A stretch of DNA of 64,000 nt from Euryodendron excelsum. Taxonomy: Eukaryota; Streptophyta; Magnoliopsida; Ericales; Pentaphylacaceae. The stretch's first letter is position 1; every line of letters starts with the position of its first letter. Shown piece after piece: positions 11,478 through 22,939 of the stretch. Made by a program: the position numbers and the translations under genes. The notes beneath the pieces were generated by a model that did not search any database, had not been told where the DNA came from, and saw only the letters and a program-made list of their open reading frames with translations. The DNA lies in assembly GCA_033060915.1 (NCBI GenBank), contig CM065378.1:52745001-52809000 (forward strand), written 5' to 3'.

Positions 11478-11854
11478 GTCTTACCTAATCTAGAGTGAGA
11501 CAGCTCCTTGAGTTCAAAGGAAACTTCCCTGAAAATATTATTACCTTAACTGGGGACTCTGAGCGCATAAGGAGAATGGTAAAGGATCGAATATGAGTTG
11601 TTTCTCTTTTTTAAGTATTACTAAAATTTCTAGGTACGTTGCTAATAAGGTATTTTCATATGATAAACTGAATTCGGGAATCAGTAATTCTTGTGCCAAC
11701 ACAGAAGGTTCCAGCACAGTGAAGCAACTTTTGGTGAAGTTTACAGACACCTTAATTGTTCTTTCTTACTTTGTGTTTTCTATCCCGTTTCTTTTTAGTT
11801 TGTAGAGGCAGTTTAAGTAGGACATCGTTTTGTATCCTAATGAGACTAGTTTTG
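11478..11854 (+). pseudogene. endonuclease V partial copy, piece 2 (rest of exon 6 and start of intron 6)
   Basis: After the hAT element the duplicate resumes within exon 6 and runs into intron 6, matching about 54708-55045 of the intact gene. The lysine codon after GLT is a stop (TAA) here, and several other codons are changed, so the copy cannot encode the enzyme. The first 8 bases repeat 4624-4631 with one mismatch. From about 11822 the match weakens before a solo LTR at 11855. Confidence 0.88.
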
Positions 11855-12544
11855 TGATATCCTGAACCTCTATTTATTTCTATTAATGAGAATTTCTAGT
11901 ATATATAATGTTTGATGTTAATTATTTATCCTTTTGGGGTCAAAATGACCAATAAGAGCCTATGGTGTAACTTAAGCCTTTGGGTGAGACACATGAGATT
12001 ATTCCCATGTGTATCATCTTTTATACACATAAGTGCACACACAGCTCACTTATGCTCAGCCGTTTGAGAAGGAAGAGAGGGAGAAGAAGAGAAGAGAAAG
12101 AGGAGGAAGAAGCTTGGGGAAGAGCTTGAAGTAATAAAAGACTTAACCAAACTTGAAGAAAGGTAAGGTTCCATCTTCCTCTCCAATGGTATATGTGTAT
12201 GTATATGTTTTTGTGGGTTATGTTGTTATGATTGTTGTGGGTGACTCTTTTGAGTCCCAAATTAGCTAAGTTTAGAGTGTTGAAAGCCCCATTGAAAGAG
12301 TTGAGGGATTGAGATGTGAAATCCCCAACTTATGCAAGTTAGAGCTTAAATTCCTAAATCCTAGATCCCTTCGATTTTCTTGTTTAAAGTGTTTAATTTT
12401 GTGTTATTGTAGTCTTTTTGGGTAAATCTTTGGACCCTAGAAGCATTGGAAGGGTTTGTGAGAGTTTTGATGGAGTTTGGTTTTGATTTGAGTGAGGTTT
12501 GGAGATTTTCGGGTGAAACCTGGGTATTTAGCTTTGGAGTGGAC

Positions 12545-12850
12545 ACCTCATTTTGTGGAGGCGACTCCTTGTCCCAGTAAGCTCCCAAACTTATTCTTTT
12601 AGCTTTGGAGTGGACTCCTTGTTTTTTTGGAGGCGACTCCTTGTCTCAGTGCACTCCTAAATTTATTCATTTAGTTCAGGAGGCGACTCTTTAGTCTCCG
12701 GAGGCGACACTTTTGCCCGGATAACTCCCAGATTTGTCTCTTCAGCTCTGGAGGCGACTCCTTAGTCTCCGGAGGCGACACTTTTGCCCAGATAACTCCC
12801 AGATTTGTTTCTTCAGCTCAGGAGGCGACTCCTTTGTTTCTGGAGCCGGC
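12545..12850 (+). repeat. 71-bp tandem repeat inside the solo LTR
   Basis: A GGAGGCGACTC motif recurs at about 12548, 12632, 12679, 12750 and 12821. The last three are exactly 71 bp apart, and each unit also contains CCCAGATTTGT and a second GGAGGCGACA. It is a short internal minisatellite. Confidence 0.85.
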
Positions 12851-13639
12851 ACCTTCGTCCAACCCCGGTTTCACTTTCCAGCTCTGACACTATTTCGTAA
12901 AACGGGTATAACTTTCTCTAGAAAACTCGGATTGATGCACTGTTTGAAGCATTGGATGATAGACTCATAGATCTTTGTATCCATATAAATTTTGTACTCT
13001 AATTCCTTGTGGTTTGAGAGATATTGAATTTTGAAGTTGACCCAAAATTCTGCCAATAACATTCTTCTTCCAAACTTTTAACCCATTTTCTATAGGGCAT
13101 AACTTCTTCATCCGAAATGTGTTTTTAGCCTATGAACTATCAAATTAAAGCCCTCTAAACCTATTTTCAAATGGAACTAAGCTAGAGTGCGAAATCTTCC
13201 TTGAGAGGCAGTTGGGACGCGATAAAGGAGTCGATGTTCCGACTTTCATGTTCAAACCTCAACCTTTTGTTCTCGTTTTACGTTGTTGCCTTGCTTTGGA
13301 GTCTTGTATTGATATTTCCATACTTCTATGTGCATTTTGTGTAGGAACACCTTGTCTACCACCCATCCTATCGGAGAGAGGTGAGTAACGATATGCCATG
13401 AGTAAAATTCTATTAATTTTCAAATGTTTTAAATTCACCTACATATCATGCAATGTTTTCCATATATTTTCAATGCATTAATGTTTATGTTCAAGTATAA
13501 ATTTCATGCTTAGAAACTCATGCAAGCTCTACATATGTTATGAATGAAAATCATGGACTATAATGTTTAAACGAAAGAGATGCTAAGTTTCCAATGTATG
13601 GTGCTAACTCGGGTCTTCTCATGGCGAGACTTTAATCTA

Positions 13640-13715
13640 GCCTGATAGTCCTACGATAGGGGACGTGAAATAAACTATCTAGTCCTACGATAGGGGACCG
13701 GAAATAAACTATCTA
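13640..13715 (+). repeat. 34-bp tandem duplication
   Basis: The sequence TAGTCCTACGATAGGGGAC plus GAAATAAACTATC appears twice in a row inside the solo LTR. Confidence 0.85.
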
Positions 13716-14477
13716 TGTTGGGAGACGTCCCTGGCCTAAAGAGCCTTATCGTGACCTACATGGTTACTATGGAGCCTAGCTCACATGTCGAGTTGTAGCA
13801 CACTTATGTTTTGAACTTAGAACTATGATATGTTCACATGTTTTATGACAAGATATGAAATGTTATCTCAAGAATAATGTTATGTTGCATCTCTTCTCAT
13901 GATACTATGTTTTGAAATGTTAAACGTTTCAAATGATGGTTATGTTATCTATGAGTTCCAAGTCTACGCTTTAAAGGTTCAAAAGCTCATTGCTTATGCA
14001 TAAATGATTATCTATCCTGGTACGTTGGATATAAATGCTAGTCCATGATATTTTCTCGCTCATGCATTATTGTTATTCACTAAGCATTAGCTTACGTGTT
14101 TTCAAATGATTTTCAGGTAGCCAATCCGGGAGGCCCTAGAGCGAGGCCATACGTGGATTTTGAGCTACGGCCTACGGGTCTATGTTTTGTATTATGTTTA
14201 AGGGCTGGACCTAATGTTTTGTAATGATACAATGCTATAACTTCAGTGGACCTTGATTAGGTCCTTATGTATATTATGTTTTGAATTAGGCACAACTCTA
14301 TCATGTATGACACGGTATATATTTCAAGTTATAAAAGTTTTTATTCCGCAATTATGCATCATTTTAAATGATTATGCATAGGTGAACAACTGGTTTAATG
14401 TAATGCGGCCTCGGGTAGCCTTGCTACTGGCCAGTCATGTACCCTAATCCGTATAGGCCGGGTTATGGGTCGTGACA

Positions 14478-14690
14478 AGTTTGATCATTTTGTGGGAATT
14501 TCATGCCTTCTGTTGGCCAGACTAAACTTTAATAAGTCAGATGCTTATTGCTTGTTAAGGATAATAGCTTCGAACACTGGCTATGTGGTTTTGTGAATGA
14601 TTATCATGAGCATAATAGATGTCATATCTAACTCAAACATAATAGATGTCAAATCTAACTCAATATTTGGAGTATATTGTAATTTCATGT
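14478..14690 (+). pseudogene. endonuclease V partial copy, piece 3 (intron 6 sequence)
   Basis: From about 14560 the sequence again follows intron 6 of the intact gene (55047-55150): shared runs such as TATGTGGTTTTGTGAAT and a following ATGAGCAT segment. A short block here (catagatgtcaaatctaactc type) is locally doubled. The first 80 bases have no counterpart in the intact gene, so either the copy gained them or the gene lost them. The match fades at about 14690. Confidence 0.75.
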
Positions 14691-14695
14691 CGATG

Positions 14696-15515
14696 CATCA
14701 TTTTGGTCAGCTCGAAAACAAAAATATTTTGAAAACGTATTGGAAACATGATGGAAATGGATAAAAACTTGAAAACATAAAAAAAAACATGAATTGAAGT
14801 CCATCCATATGTATTTATAAAGCTAATAAATTAATAATTGAACATGTATAAGGGCAACACAGATAGTTACATTAGAGAAAACTAGGATGATATTGAATAG
14901 TAATACTAATGTATTTATAAAAACATAATTAGAAATGTGATCTTAGTAATTTCATTAATTATTAATGTTAATATTAAGATAATTCAAGAGTTATGAGTTT
15001 CTTTAATGCATTAATTTTCAAATAAATATAAAAATTTTGGCATAAATTAATTATCTTGGCAATGAATAAGATCTCCATCAATCAACAAAGTTAATATTAA
15101 TTATGATCATTGTAATAGTAATAATAAAAAAAGAAGCGACTGAACTGTCTAATATATGTGGAAACAACTTATTGTTTTGGCATGTTTTGTAGCATTTCAA
15201 TTCATTTATGTGTATCAATATGTTTTTATGGAAGCTTTGGAATTTCTGTATTTTGTAAATGTTACATTTTGGTTACCTAGGAATGAAAAAGTTTCGGTCA
15301 TTTTGATAAAAACAAATGAAAATTTTCTTTCTTGACAAGGATCAAATTTTCATTTTGATTCATTGTTTCAATCAACTCGAAAACAGAAATACGTGGAAAA
15401 CATTTTGGAAGCATTATGGAAACAGAGAAACTATTACTGTTGATATTATTTGATTACAAGATAATTTGAGAGCTTGTGAGATTTATTAATGCTTTAATTT
15501 TAAAATAATTAACAA
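14696..15515 (+). repeat. diverged direct duplication in unassigned DNA
   Basis: The segment 14696-15030 recurs in shortened form at 15361-15515. Shared blocks include CTCGAAAACA...GGAAAACAT-type sequence and AAGATAATT...TTTAATTTT-type sequence. No gene or known element is visible. Confidence 0.6.
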
Positions 15516-16355
15516 GCTAATTCTACGATGTTAGAAAAAAGATCCCTTGAACTTGTTTCAACAACGTGGCTAGACACTTGTGTTTTTTTATTAAAAAAAA
15601 AATCATTTTTAAAAATATTTTCAAACATCATATTCTAAAAATATAATCTTAACCTCTTCATGGTTAGAGTTATCTAAGAGAAGTGAGAAAATGATAATGA
15701 ATGTTATAATCCAACTATTGTTTCCTAAGCCAAATGTTTTCAAGAAATACAAGAGGAAGTTTCTAGCCCATTTTAAAAAATGTTTCAAAGTATTCAAAAC
15801 TTTTCATAGCATAAGTCTACATGATTTAGTGAGATAACTCATCATAATAGGATTTGATGCAGATTCATTGCCTTTTCAAAACCGTAACATTTCAATGCTT
15901 GCTATTACCACAAAACTTTGATTCCTAGCAATAGGGTGGAAGCCAGAGATATTTGGAGATTTTTGCAAAAACCTTAATCTTGACTATCGAATGCGAAACT
16001 GGTCAAGAAACTAGTGACGACGAATACCAAGATCAACGGAGCAAAGGCCTTTTCGAAACCAAAGATGGAATGAAACACTACAAAAGTCATTAGGTTCATT
16101 CCATGAAAAATGTTTTCTAAAAGCCATTCTTCTTTGTGAGATCTAGTCTTTATTGTAACTATGGTCCAGAAGGATAAATGAAGTTTTCCAAAATGATTTC
16201 AAAAAGCTTACGCTCAAGACTACAAATACTTTTCAAAGCTAAGCCTACTTTCAAAAACTATTTTTAGTTCATTTTAAAAACATATCAAAATCTCGAGTTC
16301 ATTTCAAAAACCATTTCAAAGTTCATTCCAGAACCATTCCAAAACTTCCTCGAGT

Positions 16356-18030
16356 TTTTTTTTTTTTTTTTTTTTGACAAAGGCAAAAGATTAAAATAAA
16401 ATAGAGCCAAAGATATACAACAATATGGGATAGGATGACGAGCTACTGACAAGAACAGCAGCCACCTACATCCACGTCATAAACATAAACCAAAACAACA
16501 AGCACCTAAAACACTACACTAGCATCTCAAAACACAAGCTAGATGAGGAGGATTCAGCCAATTGCACACAGCCAAGAAGGAAAACAGAATCAACAACAAA
16601 AAAACATGGCACTAGACCCACACCAAGGAATAAGAAAATACCATATCCCTACTGAATACCTCACTCCACTGAGGGAATAGAAGACATCATTGATTGTGTA
16701 ATGAGCTTCAGATTTCCTTGCTTTCACCCACAACATAGTATCAATTATTGCTTTTTCCACCACATTCCCCATACAAACTCAACCCCATTGAATATGAGAT
16801 CATTCCTTCCAATCCAAATGTGCAGAATGATTGCTAAGAATAAGGACTCCCATAGCCATTTTTCCATACACTTGAACTTCATGCTCAATCACCACTTCAA
16901 CATAGAAAGAACACCATCTGAGCTTACCCATTCCATTCTCCACCACTTGATTATCCAACTCCAAATCCTCCAAGGTATCTCACATCTGAGTAGAAGTTGG
17001 TCAATATCTTCATCCTCCTTGTTGCATGTGGCACATACAGAAGAACTCTGTGCTAGAATACATTTTCTGGACTGCAGCATACTCTTAGTCTTTATCTTTC
17101 CTTGCACTGCCATCCAGGCAAAAACTTTGACCTTCGTTGGGGCTTCAATCAACCATACCTTGGAGAGACATTCAAAATTCTGCAATGCCATTGGTGCAAC
17201 ACTTTTACACACAGAATTAACTGAAAATTCTCCATTCTTTTTCAATTTCCAACTCACATTATCCTTTCTTGATTCTAATAGACTAACTGATTCAATCTTC
17301 CTCAACAAACTCATTTGATCCTCTTCTTCCCAAGCCCTAAGTTTCCTTTTGAATTTAAAGTTCCATGACCTTCCATCTAACAATAAGTCTGCAACTTTTG
17401 CCTCTTGCTGTTCAGAAATAGAAAATAATCTATGGAAACAAGAACAGAGAGTAGTACCTCCACAGTATACATCTGTCCAAAATTTTGTTCCTTGCCCATC
17501 CTCATTTCTCAATTGAATGTTACCATTTATAGCTCCCTTCATAGGCCTCCCTTCACCATCCAATTTTAGCGCATCCGCCCATATCTTGGATCCCACACTA
17601 CTAGGAATAGCACTTGGAAGCCATCCATCCCCATTACCATAATATTTATGAGATACTACCTTTCTACACAAAGCACCTTTCTCCTTTGCATACCTCCACC
17701 ATGATTTTGCTAAAAGTGCATTATTCAAATTTGAAGTTGGCATAACAACTAAGCCACCTCCCTTTATACTTCTTGATACCCTATCCCAGCTTACACAAAG
17801 CATTTTCCTTCTCCCTTCCTCCTCACCCCAAAGAAACCTTCTTTGAATCCTTTCTAACCTGATACATACCTCTTTAGGAGCTTTAAACAAAGAAAGATAG
17901 TAAATAGGAAGATTGGACAAAGTAGATTTAATGAGGGTAAGTCTTCCCCCTATCGATAGATATCTCTTCTTCCACAAGGCTAATTTACTCTTGAAATTTC
18001 TTATCACTGGCCCCGATGCTTCAACCTTCC
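16356..18030 (-). mobile_element. 5'-truncated L1-type LINE
   Basis: On the minus strand an ORF2 C-terminal part runs to a poly(A) tail (a run of about 20 T on the plus strand from 16356). The 5' break is near 18030. Flanking AACTTCCTCGAG and AACCTTCCTGGG might be a decayed target duplication, but this is weak. The element lies inside an old LTR fragment. Confidence 0.85.
16889..18007 (-). pseudogene. LINE ORF2 C-terminal part (end of reverse transcriptase and zinc-binding domain)
   Basis: The open frame of 372 residues starts inside the gene. Residues 1-80 hold the post-catalytic block LALWKKRYLSIGGRLTLIKS and FLWGEEEGRRK, typical of plant non-LTR reverse transcriptases. Residues about 250-372 form a zf-RVT-like domain (WLIEAPTKVKVFAWMAVQGK, CATCNKEDEDIDQLLLRCE). 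The endonuclease and the catalytic reverse transcriptase motifs are missing through 5' truncation. The frame is surprisingly open, which suggests a fairly recent insertion. The antisense open frame over 16701-17318 is a shadow. Confidence 0.9.
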
Positions 18031-18817
18031 TGGGTTTGCATCAATTAACAGACATGTCTTCAAACCTTTTCCAATCGTGCACTAGTACGAATTACAACTA
18101 AACTGATTATCGCCAAACGAGATATATAGACAACTTAGGAAAACCTAGGTTAGGTTACCACAAAAGAACACTTTTTCAAACTTCTTTTTTCTAATTCAAA
18201 ACTTCCAAATTCCTTTTTAAAATTGTCTTCAAACTTTTCATTTTCAAACCCACTTTTTAAAATATTTTAAAAAATATGCATCATACATCATTCATCCGAA
18301 AAGTATTAACTAAACACTATTTTCAAAAATATAAGTGGATATTAGTAATTGAAAGTTTGTGACTAGATAAAGGGTATAATGATATGTAGGCACTAATTTT
18401 TATCAGGAAGGGTAGGGTGTTGACCTTTTGATATATTCTTTACACGTAACCAGCTTCTGGACCATAGATCTCTACTGCGCGAGCCAACACTAAGTCACGA
18501 TTTCAAAAAGGGCATTAAAATGTTTTTTAGAGGTTGCTAAAAACCTTATTTCTAAAACCTCATCTAGAAGACATTTCAAAACCATTTTGAAACCTAAGTT
18601 TGATCTTCATATCATACTTATTTTAAGGTGACCTAAAATACTTTTATTTATCTTAGGTGGCGACTCTAAAATTTTTATAAAAAAAACCTTTGTTAAAACT
18701 AATTCAAAGATAAATACCCCGTGCATTCTTTATTTTTCAGAGGGGGAATTCTATCACAGAGAGCATCAATTTTTCTTAAGTCAACAAACACTCGTTGGAA
18801 AAAATCAGGGCACGACT

Positions 18818-19130
18818 GTCCGCATTATCGAGGTAGGGAACTTCTAGTTAGAAAGTTTAAAAGTGGTTTTATTAATTTAAATCATGACCAATAGAGAACA
18901 AGAATGAATTATCTCCTTATAAGAACTACTTCGTTGTGATTATAATCATCACAAAATGCCAAACATAGTTTAGTTCAAATTGAAAGATATGATTTCAACT
19001 ACGACAAAGAGATAACATAGTGCCTTGTTGGCGAGAATAAGAATGTATCAACACTTCATAGATATTGCTTTATTATTATTTCAATTTTATCTAAGAGCTC
19101 TACAAAAATTTGGTTGGAATGCCAAGCCAC
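18818..19130. other. unassigned intergenic DNA, 3' flank of the inhibitor-like gene
   Basis: No coding feature is seen. A minus-strand AATAAA (19074-19069) about 60 bp past the stop codon of the neighbouring gene could serve as its polyadenylation signal. Confidence 0.5.
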
Positions 19131-19134
19131 CGCC

Positions 19135-19620
19135 TTATATTGGAAGACCTATAAATATAATGTATAAATTTATAAGAATGTAAGCTATAACCTCCTCGCA
19201 TATTTCCTTTGGTAGAGGGGCCAAACTCTTTCCACATTCCTTAGCCTTAACCATAGCGTTGGTCATGGCTTGTTTAGCACTTTTGCGATCATTTCCATTT
19301 ACGGCTTCAACAACTTTTGGGATGTGATCACTGATAATTGTGCGAAAATGTTCCTTGCAGTTTCCTAAGGGAGCCTTTAAGATTGGATTAGTTTCAATAA
19401 GCTTATTGATGCGGTTCAAAGCAATGAGGATTAGGCCTTTGATATTTGCCTTTTTGCTGCGAGGGTTAGATCGCAGAATTGAGTTACAAAGCTTTTGATT
19501 GGGCGACTTCTTGCATGTTCTGGTTATTAAATCATCCCGAGATGCAACAGATGATTGGTCTAAGACTAGAAAGATTGTAAGAAGAAAGACTAACCAGAGG
19601 GAACCTAGCATCTTAGTCAT
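19135..19620 (-). CDS. pectin methylesterase/invertase inhibitor-like secreted protein
   Basis: This single-exon frame encodes 161 residues. Residues 1-27 form a clear signal peptide (hydrophobic LWLVFLLTIFLVL). The mature part has the cysteine pattern of the plant inhibitor domain: C36 and C45, eight residues apart, then C88 and C129, with an extra C141. Such proteins are four-helix bundles that bind pectin methylesterase or acid invertase in the cell wall or vacuole; the target cannot be told from sequence. The stretch between the second and third cysteines looks short for the family, and the tail after C141 is hydrophobic (IAYILINLYIIFIGLPI) rather than the usual helix, so the end may be altered. 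Promoter and poly(A) signals flank it. I think it is a real gene, possibly decaying. Confidence 0.72.
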   Translation of the reverse strand: MTKMLGSLWLVFLLTIFLVLDQSSVASRDDLITRTCKKSPNQKLCNSILRSNPRSKKANIKGLILIALNRINKLIETNPILKAPLGNCKEHFRTIISDHIPKVVEAVNGNDRKSAKQAMTNAMVKAKECGKSLAPLPKEICEEVIAYILINLYIIFIGLPI

Positions 19621-19700
19621 TAGACTATTATTGCACTATAGGAAAATAAGGGGAGCAGAAGATTGTATGACGGATATGAATTGCAAGCCTAGTTAGTAGT

Positions 19701-19707
19701 TTATATA
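19701..19707 (-). promoter_or_regulatory. TATA box of the inhibitor-like gene
   Basis: The minus strand reads TATATAA about 85 bp upstream of the ATG, leaving room for a leader of roughly 50 bases. Confidence 0.6.
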
Positions 19708-19950
19708 CAGATAGCTCAACTTTTTACTTGATGTGCAACCAATCTTGGTTGAAGTTGATTTAGAGATTCTATATGCCTGCCACATTTAATTACACTTTTC
19801 CTTCCATTTACTCTAAATCACATTAAAAAAACATGAATTTTGTTTTTAGAAAACAAACCCATTCAGATATGATAGGGTAGAAAAGGGGGGATTATTATAA
19901 AGAATATCAAGACAAAGCTTAGCGCTTGCAACTGAAGCCTTTTAGGTAGG

Positions 19951-20175
19951 TTACCTTTTCAACTAATTTAATACTATTCTCTTTTACACAAAATAGAGAA
20001 ACAAAGTTCATACTTTTACGAGATAGGCCCTAGTTAAAGCTTGACCATATCCAAGCTTATATAAAGAAGATTTACCTTTTCAACTATTTTAATACAAATT
20101 CTCTAACTGTATACTTTTAAGGTGGGCCCCAGTTGAAGCTTGATCATATCCAAGCTTATCTAAAATAGATTTATT
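19951..20175 (+). repeat. tandem duplication, about 121-bp unit
   Basis: Two adjacent units start with TTACCTTTTCAACTA at 19951 and 20072. Both contain AAGCTTGA(C/T)CATATCCAAGC. They lie upstream of the inhibitor-like gene and are moderately diverged. Confidence 0.8.
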
Positions 20176-21299
20176 AATAGCTTAAAGTTCTTTAAAACAA
20201 ATCTTTACTCGAATCCATCTCATAATAATTCATGTTGACACCCCCTTTTGTAACCCTGCTCCTCAAACAAAATGTGTTTGTCTTGAAAAGTGGATATCGA
20301 AAACCGTAAATTTTTGAAATCCTACTCTAGAGTTTCGCAATATTGGCCTCGAAAAGAACTCGAAAGAGACATCTAAAAGAACAAGGAGAACATGTTGAAT
20401 ATATCAGGAAAAAAACTTCTAAGGCCATTCGCACAATGAGACTATAATACTTGATGCAAACAAATGCTAATTAATGCGCAAACAAAAAGATATTGCTATT
20501 GTTTAAAGAAATTCCTAAAATGTTATTAGCTAAGAAAAGGGAGACATTTTCCGTCATGATAAAGAATTGTGTCAAAATAGATTGAATTTTGATTAGACTT
20601 GCCAAATCTTTGACCCCTTGAAATTGTAGAAGGGCGCATAATTGAGCTCTTGATTCCAGAAAGACCCAGATTCATTAAAAGCATAATCAAAGGATGACAG
20701 GTTAGAGAAGGCACGACTTTTCTTCAACCGAACAAAGTCCAATCATTCTATTAGTTGGGACTACACTCCCACAGAGGACCATAATTTTCCAACAGCTGGT
20801 TTGGTTTTACAACCTGGTGCTCTCTTGTGATGGGCCGATGGCAATATCTTAGGGAGGATCAATAGAAAAATCATTTAGCACTTCATAGACCATGGAAATT
20901 TGGTGAATGTCAGTAATTGACGATCAACCAGAAATATCAATTTACGCCTCATAGACATGAATGTATATGTACATATATATATTGCCAAATAATATGGAAA
21001 ACAATATGTCAATTCACTGATCTTGAATCCATTGATACACATTCACTGGGCATCACAGAACCCACATCACAATGAGTCATTGCATACATTGATCATTCTA
21101 AAACAACGAGTGATTTTGGACCAGTTAACATAAATATGCACATAATCTATGGGTAGCGAAAATGTAAATGAGCATCTCTACTTCTAGTTTATGGTAGCTT
21201 AGCATCAATCATCACTAACATTCAAGATCAGTGAATGTGTATCAATGAATGCTCTTAGCGCAGACACTTGCATGCCCACCCACCACCATATTTGTTAGC

Positions 21300-21480
21300 A
21301 CCTCATTATTGCTCGAACGGCAATTTCTAGTATAAACGATCCTTTCCAAGTCCAGATAACTATTCAAAGTCAAAACCACCATTCCAGGAAAAGGCGACCA
21401 TTCCAAGTCAAGTCGACCGTTTTCCTGGTCAAGACGACCATTCCATGTCAAGACGACTATTTTTCAGGTGAAGATGAATC
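21300..21480 (+). repeat. short degenerate repeats of a GACGACCATTCCA-type motif
   Basis: The motif (G/C)CGACCATTCCA(A/T)GTCAA recurs several times in about 180 bp within the split LTR. No coding meaning is seen. Confidence 0.55.
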
Positions 21481-22939
21481 ATTCAAGTCAATGAGACAAT
21501 TTTGCCTTTAAGTGATTAGGAAGCTTTCTGAGACTGGGCAGACTCCCAAACTGCTAGTCAACATTGTTAGAGCGGCACAAGATCTCGCAAACATTATACG
21601 ATAGAGGTTTGAAAAGGGGTTTTAAACACAAAAATAATCTCATTGCATGCGTAACATGAACATTACAACAAATATAATGCAAAAGGTATGAATATTCATA
21701 TTTCGGCTTCACAAAATTTCAAGGTGCTTCGAAGCCATATCATCTTCCATTAGGCTTACAAGACAACTCCGGGTACCGTGAGTCTTGCAAGCTTTCATCT
21801 AGGCATAGTCTTGAAGCTCTCTTGTTTCAAACACACAAAGAAGATGTGGTAGAAGATGGGGGTTAAAAGAGAGAATAGCTTAAGTGAGCTAGGAGAGAGA
21901 AGAGAGAGTGGGAGTATACATAAGCTTAAATGGAGTATACCTTTGGTCTTGTAGGCTTCAATCCACCATTGTTGAAGCTTGATCTTCAAATGAGTTGGAT
22001 TTCTTCTTGGATGAGAGAGACTTGAAGCTTTTTGGAATTTCGGATTTTCTATAATGAATTGGGCAAAGTTTAGCCATTGTTTGTCTCTCTGAAATATCAA
22101 GGGGGTAACTTGCTATTTATAGGCAAACTACCTTAGATCCATGCACATGTATTATATGCGTGTGGCCACAATCATGTGTGACATGTTTATGGGCAAAAAA
22201 GGGTCATTTAATACATGCGTGAGGACCCAGCCCATAGTAGAGTGCAATGTGGCACTCTTGTACTTCCCAAACTTGGGATGCAAGATAACTTTTGTCTCGA
22301 TTTGCTCAAAATAAGCGCGCATGTAGCTTATGCTTCCTTGTTGAGAACTTTTATGGTTGCTCTTGCTCAATATTCGTTCCATCCTGGAAAGATCCGAAGA
22401 AATCGAACGTGTTGGTGATGTTTCCCTATAGTTTCTCTTGAACTTAACGCCCTCGGGGAGCCTTAGATGATTCCAGGTGCTAGAGATGTTGTCTTGGAAA
22501 GTGAGCTTAAAAATAACCTCTTGGAAGTGTTTGTGAGACGCTTGGTTGGTTTCCTAAAATGGCCTTCTTTGATCCATGCAATCATGGCCTTTGGGAAGCG
22601 ATCATCTTGATCGAAATGCATCAATAGAAAGCCCTGTGGACAAGCTTCAGGAAATTTCCTAATTTTCACATTTTGTTAACCATTTGACTGTGCGTTATAA
22701 TTAGAGAATCGGGATCCAACACGGGAAATAGGAAGCAACTGTTATTCATTCCTTAAGGGTTGAAAAGTACCCTTCTTTGAGCAATTCAATCCCGACTTTT
22801 GTAAGCACCCATTTTTGCCCGTTCGGCAATCTCTGGCCCGACCGGGCTTACTTTCACACATCACATGCATATTCAGACTCTAACCTGCCTTCTAAACTCC
22901 AATTTAGTCCACCGATTGCTTCCCGGGCCCGTAGGACCC

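Larger units (their letters stand above)
11855..14477 (+). repeat. solo LTR of a gypsy-type element, about 2.6 kb
   Basis: It begins TGATATCCTGAACC and ends GGGTCGTGACA, an end common in large plant gypsy LTRs (Tekay/Del-like). No coding region, primer site or purine tract is next to it. A TATA-like box (TTTTATACACATAAG near 12010), a GA-rich leader (12065-12120) and a splice-donor-like AGGTAAGG (near 12160) support plus orientation. Flanks share an imperfect TTTTG/GTTTG, so the target duplication is only tentative. Solo LTRs arise by recombination between the two LTRs of a full element. Confidence 0.75.
15590..18817 (+). repeat. truncated long LTR of the 4-kb family, split by a LINE
   Basis: Both parts (15590-16355 and 18031-18817) resemble the complete LTR at 22800-26830: ATGGTTAGA(G/A)T-type blocks, TACACGTAACCA, AGGTGGCGACTC, and an end like AAAAAATCAGGGCACGAC. 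The upstream part of the LTR (tandem repeats, TATA) is absent. It is clearly older than the LINE inside it. Boundaries are approximate. Confidence 0.65.

Noticed and set aside
4361..11854. Retrocopy (processed pseudogene) of endonuclease V
   Set aside because: Intron 5 and part of intron 6 are retained, so the copy was made at the DNA level.
16701..17318. 205-codon open frame on the plus strand
   Set aside because: It is the antisense shadow of the LINE ORF2 fragment.
16344..18046. Clear LINE target-site duplication
   Set aside because: AACTTCCTCGAG and AACCTTCCTGGG are too diverged to be sure; kept only as a possibility.
15590..18817. Complete solo LTR with target duplication
   Set aside because: The upstream half of the family LTR is missing and no matching flanks exist, so it is only a fragment.
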